Shown here in pieces: positions 11,829 to 22,812 of a stretch of 64,000 nt of DNA (position 1 is the first letter of the stretch; every line of letters begins with the position of its first letter). Source of the DNA: Homarus americanus (lineage: Eukaryota > Arthropoda > Malacostraca > Decapoda > Nephropidae). The DNA lies in assembly GCF_018991925.1 (NCBI RefSeq), contig NW_024729645.1, forward strand, positions 62,001 to 126,000, written 5' to 3'. The translations under genes and the position numbers were made by a program. Below the pieces are notes generated by a model, which was not told the origin of the DNA, did not search any database, and saw nothing but the letters and a program-made list of their open reading frames with translations.

Positions 11829-12060
11829 AGTGCGGTGGCCAAGTGTTCAGTTCCTGTCCTTCGGGATCTTGGTTCGTGCCCAGGGCTACACCAGTTCACC
11901 CAGCCATGAATGAGTATTAAATTTACAGTTGGGGAAAAAGTGAAGTACAGTTCCGGTCACTCTGCCTCCTTGTTTGCCTAAGGCTTTGTTCACAGTAAGC
12001 TGCATCCGCACTGCCCCTCACTGGCCATCAGTTTTGCGGGAATTTCAGAGGCAGAAGACA
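11829..12060 (+). mobile_element. tRNA-derived SINE-like element
   Basis: An RNA polymerase III A-box-like TGGCCAAGTGTT (11836-11847) and a B-box-like GGTTCGTGCCC (11871-11881) are spaced as in a tRNA. They are followed by a non-tRNA body (CAGCCATGAATGAGTATTAA and onward). This head-plus-body plan is typical of tRNA-derived SINEs. The 3' end is not clear and is put near 12060. The B box departs from consensus at one base, so the copy is probably inactive. Confidence 0.55.
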
Positions 12061-12949
12061 AACACATGCTTACTGGTATACTTCCCTCGGGGGTGAAGAG
12101 AAACGCACCTAATGGCATTGTGCTTATGAAGAGGTTAGCGATATGGTATTTGGTTTGGTTAAGGTTAGGTTAGGCTATGCTATATTAGGTTAAATTAGGA
12201 AGTGGGTTAGATTGGCTGATATTAGTTTACGAGATTGGTGAAGTTAGAGTAGGTTAAGGTCAGTTTAGGAAGTTTGTTAGGTTATTGGGGAAGTATGTTA
12301 GATTGGGTTAGGTTACGATGAGCTACCAACAACTAACACAGGTGACGGCAACTGTCTCTGCCCCCCTCCCCCCTCCCCACACACCTACATTACTTATTAA
12401 AACTTACTCTAAAAATTATGAGAATTGAATGAGGTAATAAAGTATACCCGGTAATAATAAAAATATAAATGATGAGTATGATAATAAAACACTAATACTA
12501 CAGTAATAAACGTATATAATAAGAATACAACTAATAATAAATAAAAAAAATCGCCAATAACGGAATTAATAAGAAAGAAGAAGACGAACAACTTTAAAAA
12601 TGGTAGGAACCGCTCGCCTCTCCCTGCCCTACAGCTGTTACAACTGACCTTTACACAAGACTAAACAGCACGAAATTCATAACAGTTCTTGAGAAATTTT
12701 TTTCCCTCCATAACTTCCAACATAACCAAAAAGAAAAATTGTGACAAATTACTTTTTTTTTAGTTATTATTATCATCAGGTTTATACATATATATAATTC
12801 AGATATAACCGGCTTTCATCTTTGGAAATGTAAAAAAAAATAAAATAAAAAATAAAAAATACTTAATTACTCAACGTTAAAATAATTTAATCGTAAAGGT
12901 CCTTAATTGAGTGAGAGGGTGAACATGTGTCAGACTACAGCACACCTGC

Positions 12950-12952
<3 letters not shown>
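12061..12952. other. Spacer with degenerate GGTTAG repeats, then AT-rich DNA
   Basis: From about 12155 to 12320 GGTTAGGTTAG-type motifs recur irregularly (TTAGG-related). From 12400 the DNA is AT-rich with AATAATA stretches. No gene. Confidence 0.6.

Positions 12953-13020
<68 letters not shown>
12953..13020. repeat. (CA)n microsatellite
   Basis: Uninterrupted CA run of about 68 bp. Confidence 0.97.
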
Positions 13021-13022
<2 letters not shown>

Positions 13023-13119
13023 TACTGCTATCACACGCTAGTCATTTCACCACCACAAGGCACCAGTAACCTAACCTAGTCAACCTAAGTCGACTAGTTA
13101 AATTGACTGCATTAGTCAG

Positions 13120-13121
<2 letters not shown>

Positions 13122-13171
<50 letters not shown>
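13122..13171. repeat. (GA)n microsatellite
   Basis: Uninterrupted GA run of about 50 bp. Confidence 0.97.
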
Positions 13172-13173
<2 letters not shown>

Positions 13174-13221
13174 AACTTAAGATTAATAAAAAGGTTGGAG
13201 TACGACCGAGGACGACTAATT

Positions 13222-13282
13222 CAGGTTAGGTTTAGTTAGGTTACGTAACGTTAGGGTTAGGTTAGGTTAGGGTTAATTTGGC
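13222..13282. repeat. Degenerate TTAGG-type stretch
   Basis: GGTTAGGTTTAG, GTTAGGGTTAGG and similar motifs recur within 60 bp; interstitial rather than terminal. Confidence 0.7.
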
Positions 13283-13729
13283 GATTTAATTAAAATTTCT
13301 TCCTACCAGTCATGAGGAAAAATACACGTTGACCCTTCTACTACCACTATTACCATCACCGGCGTCCACTACCACGACTACTACTACCACCATCGTCTAC
13401 CACTATTGTCATCTCCAGAATCCATCACTACTACCAATAACACTTCACTCACTAGGCTCCACCACTACCACACCTACTCCTACAACCACCATCCCCATAT
13501 CGTTCACCACTACCACCATTCACCACCACCACCGTGCGCCAATCGTGTTATCGTTCGGTTGTGGTGACTCACATCAATACATATTTCAGACGGCCGTTAA
13601 ATTGCACTCTCTTACTCCAAACACAAACACACTCCAGTTAAAGCAACATAATCTACCCTGACCATCCTAGCCTAGACAAATCTAACCTAATGTTGCCGAA
13701 ATAAACAAATAATGAGCACCATTATTATT
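13283..13729. other. ACC/ACT-rich spacer, no gene
   Basis: CCACTACTACCACC-type low complexity from 13335 to 13540. The Thr-rich frame here is an artefact. Confidence 0.6.
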
Positions 13730-14020
13730 TTCACCACAGCAATCACTAAAAATGCACATTTTTTTTTGTTTTACTAAAACGAATGCACTAACAATCTTTT
13801 ATATAATAATGAATGCATTAATATTTTTTACAAACAACACTAACTTACACTATTTTTTTTAATACGAATGAACTAATATTCTATTCTATTTACAATGAAT
13901 GCATCTAATTTTTTTTCTAATGTCTATACCAACGAATGCATAATTTCTTTTACAACATAACCGAACGTAAATATTTTCCAACATGAGAGAATTCGTTAAG
14001 GTTATTTTTTGTCAACAATG
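13730..14020. repeat. Old AT-rich tandem repeat (aatgaatgca...)
   Basis: About six diverged units with AACGAATGCA or AATGAATGCA followed by TAATATTTTTT, spaced 35-55 bp. Comparable motifs (CAACAAATGCCCCAATATTT, ACAATGAACAAAC) reappear at 14480-14540, beyond the MITE. Confidence 0.6.
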
Positions 14021-14021
14021 A

Positions 14022-14188
14022 GTGTACAAAATAGCTAAAACAACTATCTGTGCAGCTGGGGGTCGATATGCTCCGAAATTTTACGTGTGACTAGTGACAG
14101 CCCTCATATACCAAAATTTATCCTCCATGGTCTCGTATTGTTTCTCACAAAGTATGCTGCACAGATAGTTGTTTTAGCTACTGTACAC
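14022..14188. mobile_element. MITE with long terminal inverted repeats
   Basis: The segments 14033-14056 and 14156-14179 are perfect 24-bp reverse complements, beginning AGCTAAAACAACTATCTG on the left arm. The match extends outward imperfectly to GTGTACA at 14022-14028 and TGTACAC at 14182-14188. The whole is about 167 bp with no coding capacity, as expected of a miniature inverted-repeat transposable element. TA dinucleotides sit just outside the AGCTAAAA core on both sides and could be a Tc1/mariner-type target duplication, but the superfamily is not settled. Confidence 0.75.
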
Positions 14189-15702
14189 CGTGCCTTCATT
14201 CACTGTCTGCGTCACGTGAATTAGGACTATTTTTAAATCTGCCCAGTGCTGGTCCCGTCGTCAGGCCTACACTTGTTATCCATCCCGTTAGTTTTTGCTA
14301 TTACAACGGTCTTTCTTCCCTGTACCAACCAACATGACTTTTTTTTTTACCTTTGGTTTCTACTCATTTATTACCTTTATTTATATACGTACCAATATTT
14401 GTAAATTTTTAATTGTTGATAATGAATAAACATCGTTATTTTCTAGTTTATTCATTTAATTAATTTACATGTCTTTCATCCAACAAATGCCCCAATATTT
14501 TATTATAAATTATTTTTTTCACAACAATGAACAAACTATTTTCTTTTAAATCATACAGTAGACAGTATCTCATTTTTCTCCACAGATCCATTTTATATTC
14601 TTCTAAATATTCTTTCATTTCTTTGAACAAATGTACTCAAATTTGTAATATAAAATCAACCAATTTTATTTTTACCACCACCAAATACATCCACATTGTT
14701 TATTTTATAGATTTTTCATCTTATTTATTTTTTTTAACACCAGATGCACCAAAATTTTCTATCATCAAAGACTGCAATATCTTCTCAAGGACTTGGTAAC
14801 TGACTGTGTGTGTGTGTGTGTGATAATTACACAGAGATAGGGGTTTAATCCACAATAATTACAGTACTGAGGGAGTGTCCTAGGGCGGCCTCCACCTCAC
14901 TCATCACATCATCTCTAGACAAAATCCCCGCTCCATAATTTAATATCAGACAAAAGTACAATTTGTCCGTCACTATCACGCCGAGGTCAACACACGCTGA
15001 GTAATTGACCATATCCTACACTGGCTCACACACATACGAACAAGCGGACACAGAAAAACACTGATACCAGATCCAGTGTGTTCTCTCCCTACCTTACACT
15101 CTCTACACTGAAGTGAGGGTGTTTGTGTGTACCTGTGTGTCCCACAAGTCAGGTGGTGCTCCAGGAGTGGCTACGCCCCCGTCTCTTCAAATCCGACCCC
15201 CCCCCCTCACCTCGCAGTACTGGCCAGGTGTCCCATTCCCCCCTGAGGCATGTCCAGCACCCCCCCCCACACACCTTACTCCCACCTCCCCCAGAGAACT
15301 AGTTTGGTATCCTTCCCTCCCAAGGAATACCTCCTCCCTCCACCTCAGGAATAACCAGGTTCTTCCCGACCTGAAAAAGTTGTTACCTCCTCCCCCTCCC
15401 CGAATGCTGGACCAGTTTTAACACTATCTCCCAAATTCCCGGTATTTGGTCTAATTCTCCCGTCCTCCCACATTCTACGGCGTGTGGTCATTACCCCCAA
15501 ACAACTACAACCCCAGAGAAGTGTTTAATCCCCCTTACCCCTAGAGATGTCCTTAGTTCCCCTAGGTTAGGTTAATCCTTCCTACCCTCAGATAAGTGTT
15601 TAGTCCACCAAACAATCCTAAACCTCAGAGAAGTGTCCAATTGCTCCTATCCTCTTCCTACACCCGGATAATAGACCACTCCCCCAGGTCACCACAGGGT
15701 CC

Positions 15703-15704
<2 letters not shown>
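14189..15704. other. AT-rich then C-rich unique DNA, no gene
   Basis: 14300-14770 is strongly A/T-rich. 15113-15420 is proline-codon-rich low complexity. From 15490 to 15650 a loose 40-60 bp motif (CAGAGAAGTGTTTAATCCCC variants) recurs about four times. A short TG run lies at 14805-14822. No supported gene. Confidence 0.5.

Positions 15705-15738
<34 letters not shown>
15705..15738. repeat. (GT)n microsatellite
   Basis: Uninterrupted GT run of about 34 bp. Confidence 0.95.
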
Positions 15739-15739
<1 letters not shown>

Positions 15740-16395
15740 ACGACGACCTGCCAGAGTGTGAGTCATCGTCATCACCAGCCAGGTGCTCAGAGTTTGAGAA
15801 GGTCGTCAAAACTAACTTGCAACCACCCGTTCGTAACTTCAGGAACTACCACAACCACCACCACACTAGCACGGACCACCACACCACCTACCATGCGTGA
15901 CCATCACCTGTACACGTTCTTATACCTCAACCACTCAACCACACACCTAAGTGAATGTTTAAGACACATGGGACCACTACAACCAGTGAGACCCAACCAA
16001 CCCACCACATGACAGTGACCCAACCCACCATGACTCAACCCACCAATACCCACAACCCCCTCCATCACCTCGACCAACCAACACCCACTAACCCACCATC
16101 ACGCCCAACCCAGTAACCTACCATAAACCCCCCACTATCACCCCCCCTACCCACCACTCACACACCGACGTCCCAACACAAGACAGGGTGGTGCGAGTAA
16201 TGCGACCATAAGTCATTGAGGAGGAGGCGGCGGGAAAAGAACACAAGGAGGATAAGGAGGAGGAACAACAGGAAGAAAAGGAAGAGAAACAGTGTATTGA
16301 GGTATAGCACCATCGATCCCTTCCTTGACACATCACCACCACCACTACTACTACCAGTATCATCGCCACCACTGCTACTACTACCACCACAAAAG
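15739..16395. other. ACC-rich low complexity in front of a LINE
   Basis: ACCCACCA-type C-rich DNA to 16190, a GGAGGAGG-type purine tract at 16217-16290, and CCACTACTACTACC at 16328-16390. The purine and ACC tracts are read in frame with the retrotransposon that follows but are not part of its protein. Confidence 0.6.
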
Positions 16396-17466
16396 ACTCT
16401 CTTTGGGGCGTGGCTTCATAAAAGTGTTGCAGATCTCCTGAAACTGAATGTCCCAATCACCCCAGACGAACCTATTAATGCCATTCCTCCTTGGCTGGAC
16501 ATATCAGTTCCTATTAATTACACTCCTGTTGGTAGTAAGCAAATGTTAAACACCGATGTGGTGAGATGTGTCACACTAGAAACTATTAACAGACACATAG
16601 AGAGTATTAAATCAAGTGAATGTTATGCTTTTACTGATGGTTCTGTGCAGACAAACACAGGTAGAACAGGCTGTGCAATTGTAATATATAAAGAAAAAGA
16701 GATGATAGTGTCAACCAAACAAAGGCTGAACAACTGGGCCAGCACAACACAAACTGAACTAACTGGAATCTACTTAGCCACAGACTACCTCAAAGAAAAT
16801 GGAGGTGGGGTGATATTCTGTGACTCTCAAAGTGCTTTGAAATCAATGAACAGCCCGTCAGGCTCTATGTCTAAAGTTGCGTGTGATATTAAAAGGAATG
16901 TGATAACTGCCAATGAGAACAACTTTCGTATCGAATTTGTGTGGATTCCGTCCCATGTTGGAATCAGGTATCATGACCATGTTGATAGACTGGCCAATGA
17001 GGCATGTAAGAAAGAAAATGTTGACCGCGACCTTGGTCTGTCCAATGCTGTAATTAAAAACATTCAAGTCAGAATCATGAACTCTGATCTAGAAGAAGTG
17101 AGAAATGCAGAGAGACCTGACAGTTGTAGCATTAGTAAATATGACAAATTTTGTAACAAGAGGTACCGGTATGGCCAGCATAAGGACAGAACCAGACAAT
17201 GTGATGTAGTCGTGGCCAGAATTAGGCTAGGATACAGACACATCTGGCAAGTTAGTAACGCTGTACCCATACCGGAACACTCAGCATGTAAACTTTGTGA
17301 TAAACCTTTAAAGCATACACTTGAACACTATATTATTGAATGTGACACTGTCAAAGACTTCAGGCCACCTGACTTACTGTATCTTGAACTATGTAATTAC
17401 TTCATTGAATCAGGTGTGCTTGAGGACATTCTTGCTGTTTATCCCAAATTTGCTAGCCCACACTGA
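16396..17466 (+). pseudogene. LINE ORF2 C-terminal fragment with RNase H domain
   Basis: The frame is open for about 357 codons to a stop at 17464-17466. A type I RNase H domain is complete in its catalytic carboxylates: Asp in AFTDGSV (codon at 16636), Glu in QTELTGI (16756), Asp in FCDSQSA (16822) and Asp in HVDRLANEA (16984), with the usual WIPSHVGI segment before the last. Downstream a Cys/His cluster (CKLCDKPLKH then HYIIEC, about 17290-17343) matches the zinc-binding tail seen in I-group LINE proteins. The family role is to remove RNA from the RNA:DNA hybrid during target-primed reverse transcription. No reverse transcriptase precedes it, so it is a remnant, although it carries no internal stop and is probably fairly young. 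The exact clade (I, Nimb or a relative) is inference. Confidence 0.85.
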
Positions 17467-17550
17467 TTAGTCTTCAATTAGAATATGACTCCAATGTATG
17501 TGATCCACTGACCTATATATGCTACTGGTGAATGTGATGTATTTCCTTCT

Positions 17551-18000
17551 TTGTGTACGAACCTCTGTCCTGCGTGGCAGTGAACAGTGGCATTACCCAC
17601 ATGAATCTGACCTATATATAGTGTCAATGAATATGATGCATTCTTTGTGTACGAACCTCTGTCCTGTATGGCAGTGAAAAGTGACATTACCCACATGAAT
17701 CTGACCGACGTATATGTATGTATGTGTGCGTGTGTGCATGTATATGTGCGTGTACGTGTATATGTGTATGTATATACGTATATGTATGTATATGTGTGTG
17801 TGCGTGTTTACATATATGTATATGTACTGTCAATGAATATGATGCAACTCTTTGTGTACGAACCTCTGTCCTGCATGGCAGTGAACAGTGACATTATCCA
17901 TTTGAATCTGACCTCTATACATTTATAGTTGTTAATGAATATGATGTATTTCTTTGTGTGTGAACCTCTGTCCTGCGTGACAGTGAGAAGTGATACCACC
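17551..18000 (+). repeat. Four tandem units in the LINE 3' UTR
   Basis: Related units start near 17551, 17644, 17850 and 17954. Each contains TGTACGAACCTCTGTCCTG (last copy TGTGTGAACC...), then GCAGTGAACAGTGACATTA and CACATGAATCTGACC. Spacing is about 93-104 bp except between units 2 and 3, where a TATG/TG microsatellite (17708-17826) has been added. Confidence 0.85.
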
Positions 18001-18090
18001 CTCAGTGTCAAGACCTGACTGAATTACTCAGAATAGGCAAACTGTACTACAAGCTCTGCCAATAAATTTGTTAAACTAAAAAAACTACCA

Positions 18091-18206
18091 CCACCACTAC
18101 TACTACTAGCACCATCACCATCATCATCATTACATCAGCCAACGAAAAAAACACATCTCGTCGTCTACCACACAAACAAGTCCTGCTTCCTCCACCTCCT
18201 GAACAG
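18091..18206. other. ACC/ATC low-complexity spacer between two LINE fragments
   Basis: CCACCACTACTACTAC and CATCATCATC runs, then about 60 bp of unique sequence. Confidence 0.6.
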
Positions 18207-19640
18207 GGCCGGATGAAATTTTCCCTCGAGTCTTGAAAGAGTGTAGGGAACAGATTAGCGGACCCCTCGTAAACTTATTTACAAAATCATTTGACACTAG
18301 AGTTGTGCCAGACTTGTGGAAACAGGCAAATGTAGTACCCATATTCAAAAAGGGAGACAGAGCATCAGCGTCAAATTACCGGCCGATCAGTTTGACGTCA
18401 GTAGTGGGGAAATTTCTTGAATCAATTATAGCAGATAGCATCCGATCGCATCTAGAGAAAAGCAAATTAATCTACGACTCTCAACATGGGTTTACAAAGG
18501 GAAAATCTTGTCTAACAAATCAGCTAACGTTTTTTAGGAAAGTCTTTGAGGTAGTAGATAATGACGAAAATTACGATGTTATTTACTTAGACTTTAGCAA
18601 AGCATTTGACAGAGTACCGCATCAGAGGCTTCTGAGAAAAATTAAGGCTCATGGTATCGAGGGGAAAGTTTTAAATTTGATAAAATCATGGCTCACCGAT
18701 AGAACGCAGAGGGTCAGCGTAGATGGTGTTAAGTCTGAGTGGGACCGTGCAACCAGTGGGGTTCCCCAGGGGTCAGTACTAGGCCCACTCTTGTTCATAA
18801 TCTACATAAACGATCTAGATAGCTGACTGCAGACATAAGTAAAGCCAAGACACCAAAATAGGGCGGCAAATTAATTCGTAAGAAGATGCAAATGCATTTA
18901 CAGGAGGATCTAAATAAACTGCAGGGGTGATTCAAAAATGGCAAATGAAATTCAACACCAGCAAGTGCAGCGTACTTATTGGAAGAACAAATACTTATAA
19001 TGTATACAGCCTAAACAACATCAACCTAGAGAAGTCGACTTGTGAAAGAGACCTAGGGGTACTTGTAAGCCCGGACCTACGGCCTAGAAAACAGTGCGTT
19101 AATGTTCTAAATAAGGCAAACAGAGTATTGGGTTTTATATCTAGAAGTGTAAGTAACAAGAGTGCAGAGGTCTTATTGCAACTATATCTTGCGCTAGTCA
19201 GGCCACACCTCGATTATGCGGTTCTGCCTCTGTTCCTATTATAGAATGGATATAAATTCACTAGAGTCGGTGCAGCGAAGAATGACAAAAATGATTCCGG
19301 GACTTAGAAACCTTCCATATCAGGATAGGGTTAAAGAAACTTAACTTGCATTCCCTAGAAAGACGAAGAATGCGGGGAGATATGATAGAAGTATTTAAGT
19401 GGGTGAAAGGAATCAATAAAGGGGATATAGATAAAGTTCTTATAATATCCGAGCAGGATAGGACTCGGAGCAACGGATTCAAGTTGGATAAGTTTAGGTT
19501 TAGGAGGAGATAGGAAGAAACTGGTTCACAAATAGGGTGGTGGACGAGTGAACAAGCTTAGCAACTTTGTAGTAAGTGCGGGAACTCTGGAAAGTTTTAA
19601 AAGGAGGCTAGATAGATTCATGGATGATAGAGAGTGGTAG
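18207..19640 (+). pseudogene. Reverse transcriptase pseudogene, FADD motif lost
   Basis: Residues encoded from 18207 to 18826 show ordered RT motifs: [20 protein letters not shown], the motif A aspartate in [34 protein letters not shown] stop (18824-18826) comes just before where FADDTKI should lie; about 18830-18880 keeps only fragments (GACATAAGTAAA, GGCGGCAAA), so the motif C aspartates are gone. The frame resumes at 18927 (WQMKFNTSKCSVL, CERDLGVLVSPDL, ALVRPHLDYAV) and again in pieces from 19255 (LESVQRRMTKMIPGLRNLPY and later DRFMDDREW, stop near 19638). This order and wording match CR1/L2/jockey-group LINE ORF2 proteins. With the active site destroyed and several frameshifts it cannot support retrotransposition. 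Confidence 0.85.
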
Positions 19641-19715
19641 TAACTCTCGACAGGAGCTGCCATGCATAGGCCAACCGGCCTGTTGCAGACTCCTTATTTT
19701 CTTATGCTCTTATAA
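18207..19715 (+). mobile_element. 5'-truncated, decayed CR1/jockey-like LINE
   Basis: Begins inside the reverse transcriptase ([12 protein letters not shown] at about 18207), runs through thumb and C-terminal segments, and ends after CCTTATTTTCTTATGCTCTTAT near 19712. Reading-frame damage occurs at about 18824-18925, 19240 and 19330-19510. No endonuclease domain is present. A SINE-like segment follows directly. Confidence 0.8.
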
Positions 19716-19864
19716 ATAGTAATGGTTGCCTCTGCTGTAACGAGGATGGCCGGCCCAAGGGCCACCTAGGAGTGAATTTGTTTAAGGTGTAGAAGCTGTC
19801 GCCAACACAACATCCACACCCCGAGTTAATGAGTTGCATGACCCAGTGTCAAGGAATAGTCTGA
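19716..19864. other. Short spacer between LINE and SINE
   Basis: GC-balanced unique-looking sequence; it may belong to the SINE's non-tRNA body, but the border is not visible. Confidence 0.4.
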
Positions 19865-20070
19865 GAAGTCCGGACAACTCGCTAACTGCACTGGCTAACC
19901 ATTACCCCGGAATACGATCCGCAAATCTATTAACATCCAGGTCCCCAATTACTGCTGGGTAGACAGAGGCAAATGGCGCAAAGAAACTTGCCCATAGTTT
20001 CACCCTGCCCGGGGATCGAACCAGGGTCCACACGCTTGCGAGGCGAGTATGCTGTATATGAAATAAGGCC
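19865..20070 (-). mobile_element. tRNA-derived SINE, minus orientation
   Basis: On the minus strand, CTCGCCTCGCAAGCG is followed by TGGACCCTGGTTCGATCCCC, which contains a perfect B box (GGTTCGATCCC; plus-strand 20011-20022). A non-tRNA body continues (GTTTCTTTGCGCCATTTGCC, GTCTACCCAGCAGTAATTGG). The tRNA head is partly eroded: where the A box is expected (about 20048-20075) only diverged sequence is present. Anticodon-arm-like bases are retained. It is a SINE copy and not a tRNA gene. Confidence 0.7.
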
Positions 20071-20647
20071 CTTAAAACACCCATAAATGGGACAGGGTAG
20101 GCTGTCTAGTGCCTGTACCGACAGACAATAACTAACCCATGACACAACCCTAACACACTATTAGCTTAGCTAGGCGGTCAGCCCGCCCTCTCTTACCTCC
20201 TCCTAAATTTCTTCAATTTCCGAACTATAACTTCCTTCCCCCACCTCTAATCTTCCTTCATTCCTCCTTTCCCAACAAAAATAAATAAATAAAAAATAAA
20301 TAAAAATGATGACCATTACACAACAGGTCGCTTCCTCCTTTTCTTCCCATACATTAATATGAGCCTCTTCCTTCTCCTTATGGTTAAATAACATCTATAC
20401 ACCCAGATGTTCTAGGTTCAGGCAACACCCTCCAGCTGCTGTACTGCCAACATTGTGTGTGTGTGTCCGTCCCAGCACAGCCCGACACACCTTCACCAGA
20501 CCACCTCACCCGGTCATTCATGCAAGCGACACATGCAGGGACCCTCCCAGGAGACAAGAGAAACATAGGAGAAAAGAGACAAGAGACACACTCAAACATA
20601 CAGAGAGACAGAGAAAGAAACAGATAAAACAAAGGCAGACTTAAAGT

Positions 20648-20650
<3 letters not shown>
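20071..20650. other. Unique spacer, no gene recognised
   Basis: Includes an AAATAAATA patch at 20278-20306. Short frames on both strands show no domain. Confidence 0.5.

Positions 20651-20732
<82 letters not shown>
20651..20732. repeat. (GA)n microsatellite, 82 bp
   Basis: Uninterrupted GA run. Confidence 0.97.
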
Positions 20733-20735
<3 letters not shown>

Positions 20736-20794
20736 GCTTACTGAGCCATTATAAAAATAGTAAGCAGCTGTAACAGGGGTGAAAAGTGTTCAGC

Positions 20795-20975
20795 AACAAT
20801 AATAACAATGCACTAAAACAAACAACAACAATAAAATAAGCAGTAAACAAACAAACAACAACAATGATGATAAAAATAACTGTAATAAAACCAACAACAA
20901 TGCAATAAACAAACAACAATAATAATAATGCAGTAAAACAAACAACAATAACATGATGACAAAAACAACAACAAT
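20795..20975. repeat. AACAACAATAA low-complexity repeat
   Basis: Imperfect units of about 60-70 bp, each with ATGCA(C)TAAAACAAACAACA or similar; about three copies. Confidence 0.75.
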
Positions 20976-21019
20976 CATTACTTCAGACTCACCACACTAC
21001 CAGCATCTGAATCAGTACA

Positions 21020-21345
21020 TCAGTGGTGGTGGTAGTGGTGGTTGTGGTAGTGGTGCGTCAGAGAATCAAGTGAGCTTATTATAATGAAGGTGTTGTACGA
21101 TTGCCGTTTATTGTGATGCTGGTGGTGGTGGTAGTACTAGTGGTGGTAGTGGTCGTGGTGATGATACTCGTAATGGTGGTGGTATCGCTAATGGAGGTGG
21201 TGGTATAAAGGGAGATGATGGTAGTACAGTAGTAGTAATTGTAGAGATGGCAGCGGTGGTGGTGGTGGTGTGGTACTAATGGAGGAGGTGGTAGTGATGG
21301 GGGTTGGTTAGTAGTAGCAGTGGTGGTAGTGGTAGGGGGTGAGCG
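21020..21345. repeat. GGTGGTAGT-rich low complexity
   Basis: GTGGTGGTAGTG triplet-based DNA, irregular. Thr-rich minus-strand frames are artefacts. Confidence 0.8.
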
Positions 21346-22170
21346 TCTAACATACATAGTGTGTGACTCCCGCAGTGAGTAAAGCACACCGGGCGTACTC
21401 ATAACGCATCCTTCCATACGCACCTCCCTCCACCCCCTTCCCTTCCCTCCCTCCCTCTAGCAAGGTCACTCCATGGTACACCCTCCCTTCTTTTCCTCAC
21501 CACTCACCCCACTACAGTACCTCCCGTCCACCCACACCTTCCTCACTACAACCCACTCCTACAACCTTTCCCCCACAACACTCCCAAGCAATCCCCCTCC
21601 CCCCACTCCTCCTCTTACCTCACAACAAATTCTCCTCTCCAACACACACCAACATCCTTCATATTTACAGCACCAACACACCAACACAACCCAACTTAAT
21701 ACCCCCAACACACCAACACAACCCAACTTAATACCCCCAACACACCAACCAACACTCCCCAACACACCCACCAACACCCCTCTCCAACACACCCACCAAC
21801 ACATCAACCTCCACTCTATACTGTACTACAACTGTTTACACCAAATACAAAACAAGTATAAAATCAACTTTACATATTTTTACGAACACACACTCAGTGA
21901 ATCAGTCGCCATTCTCTATTTATTTTACTAACAAATGCTTTATGTTTTAATTCAGGATAAAATATACACCAAACTCGGTTCAGTAATATTTTTTTTCTTT
22001 TGCAGTAAATTTTTTTTTGGATGGGGGGGGGTATTGGGTGCGTCAGTCGGCTCAACACCCGCCTCACACACTCATAGGTTTTTCGAATATTTTTTTTATT
22101 ATTTTCTTGTCGGGTTTAACGCATTCAAGGACTAATTCTCGGTAGTACATATATCTAGTCATTACAAAAT
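21346..22170. other. C-rich low complexity and AT-rich spacer
   Basis: 21430-21640 is CCCTCC-rich. At 21660-21800 an AACACACCAACACAACCCAA unit (about 31 bp) repeats two to three times. From 21830 to 22170 the DNA is AT-rich, with T and G runs near 22010-22030. No gene. Confidence 0.6.
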
Positions 22171-22172
22171 AA

Positions 22173-22254
<82 letters not shown>

Positions 22255-22316
22255 CTAATAATAAATAATAATAAAACAATAATAAATAATAAAAACAATA
22301 ATAATAATAATAAAGC
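22171..22316. repeat. (ACT)n(AAT)n compound microsatellite
   Basis: About 17 ACT triplets switch to AAT/ATA triplets, with interruptions to about 22316. Confidence 0.95.
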
Positions 22317-22509
22317 CATTACTGTATTTTCACAATAATAAAATACTGTACTGCATACACAACCAAATAATTTCAGATCATACAAAAAGTTAACAACCCA
22401 AAACTTTCAGAAAAATAAAGTAAATAAATAAAATCAACAAATTATACTGACAGAAAGACACATACAGTATAAGTAAGAAACACAGTATAGTGTATTGTTC
22501 TACTTGAGA

Positions 22510-22812
22510 AGATTGACAGTGCTGCATTATACATCACACTGCTGTATTATACATCACACCACTGTATTATACATCACAACTGCATTATACATCACACTAT
22601 TGCACTATACATCACACCACTGTATTATACATCACAACTGCATTATACATCACACTATTGCACTATACAGTACATCACACTACTGTATTATACATCATAG
22701 TACTGCATTATACATCACACTTCTGCATTATACATCACACTATTGCATTATACATCACACTACTGCATTATACATCACCTTATTGCATTATACATCACAT
22801 TACTGTATTATA
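22510..22812. repeat. About 20-bp minisatellite, about 14 copies
   Basis: Units of GCATTATACATCACACTACT with GCA/GTA and ACTACT/ATTATT variants; some copies shortened. Confidence 0.93.

Larger units (their letters stand above)
16396..18090 (+). mobile_element. 5'-truncated I-group non-LTR retrotransposon with 3' UTR and tail
   Basis: The retained part is the RNase H-containing C-terminal end of ORF2 (to 17466), a 3' UTR built from four related units, and a terminal AATAAATTTGTTAAACTAAA with an A7 run at about 18061-18087. The 5' boundary falls where microsatellite DNA gives way to protein-coding sequence near 16396; endonuclease and reverse transcriptase are missing. A CA/TATG microsatellite (17708-17826) has expanded inside the UTR. 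The next TE fragment starts about 115 bp downstream. Confidence 0.8.

Noticed and set aside
11560..11913. 117-codon frame beginning MASFSRRRSES
   Set aside because: The start context is acceptable, but the frame passes through C/T low complexity and a SINE-like segment with no domain or donor support.
16216..16395. Arg/Lys-rich N-terminus of the RNase H frame
   Set aside because: This part is translated purine and ACC microsatellite DNA that happens to be in frame; it is not part of the LINE protein.
17647..17928. 93-codon plus-strand frame at 17647
   Set aside because: It reads LINE 3' UTR units and a TATG microsatellite.
19980..20070. tRNA gene
   Set aside because: Only the B box and part of the anticodon region match; the acceptor stem and A box are eroded and a SINE body follows.
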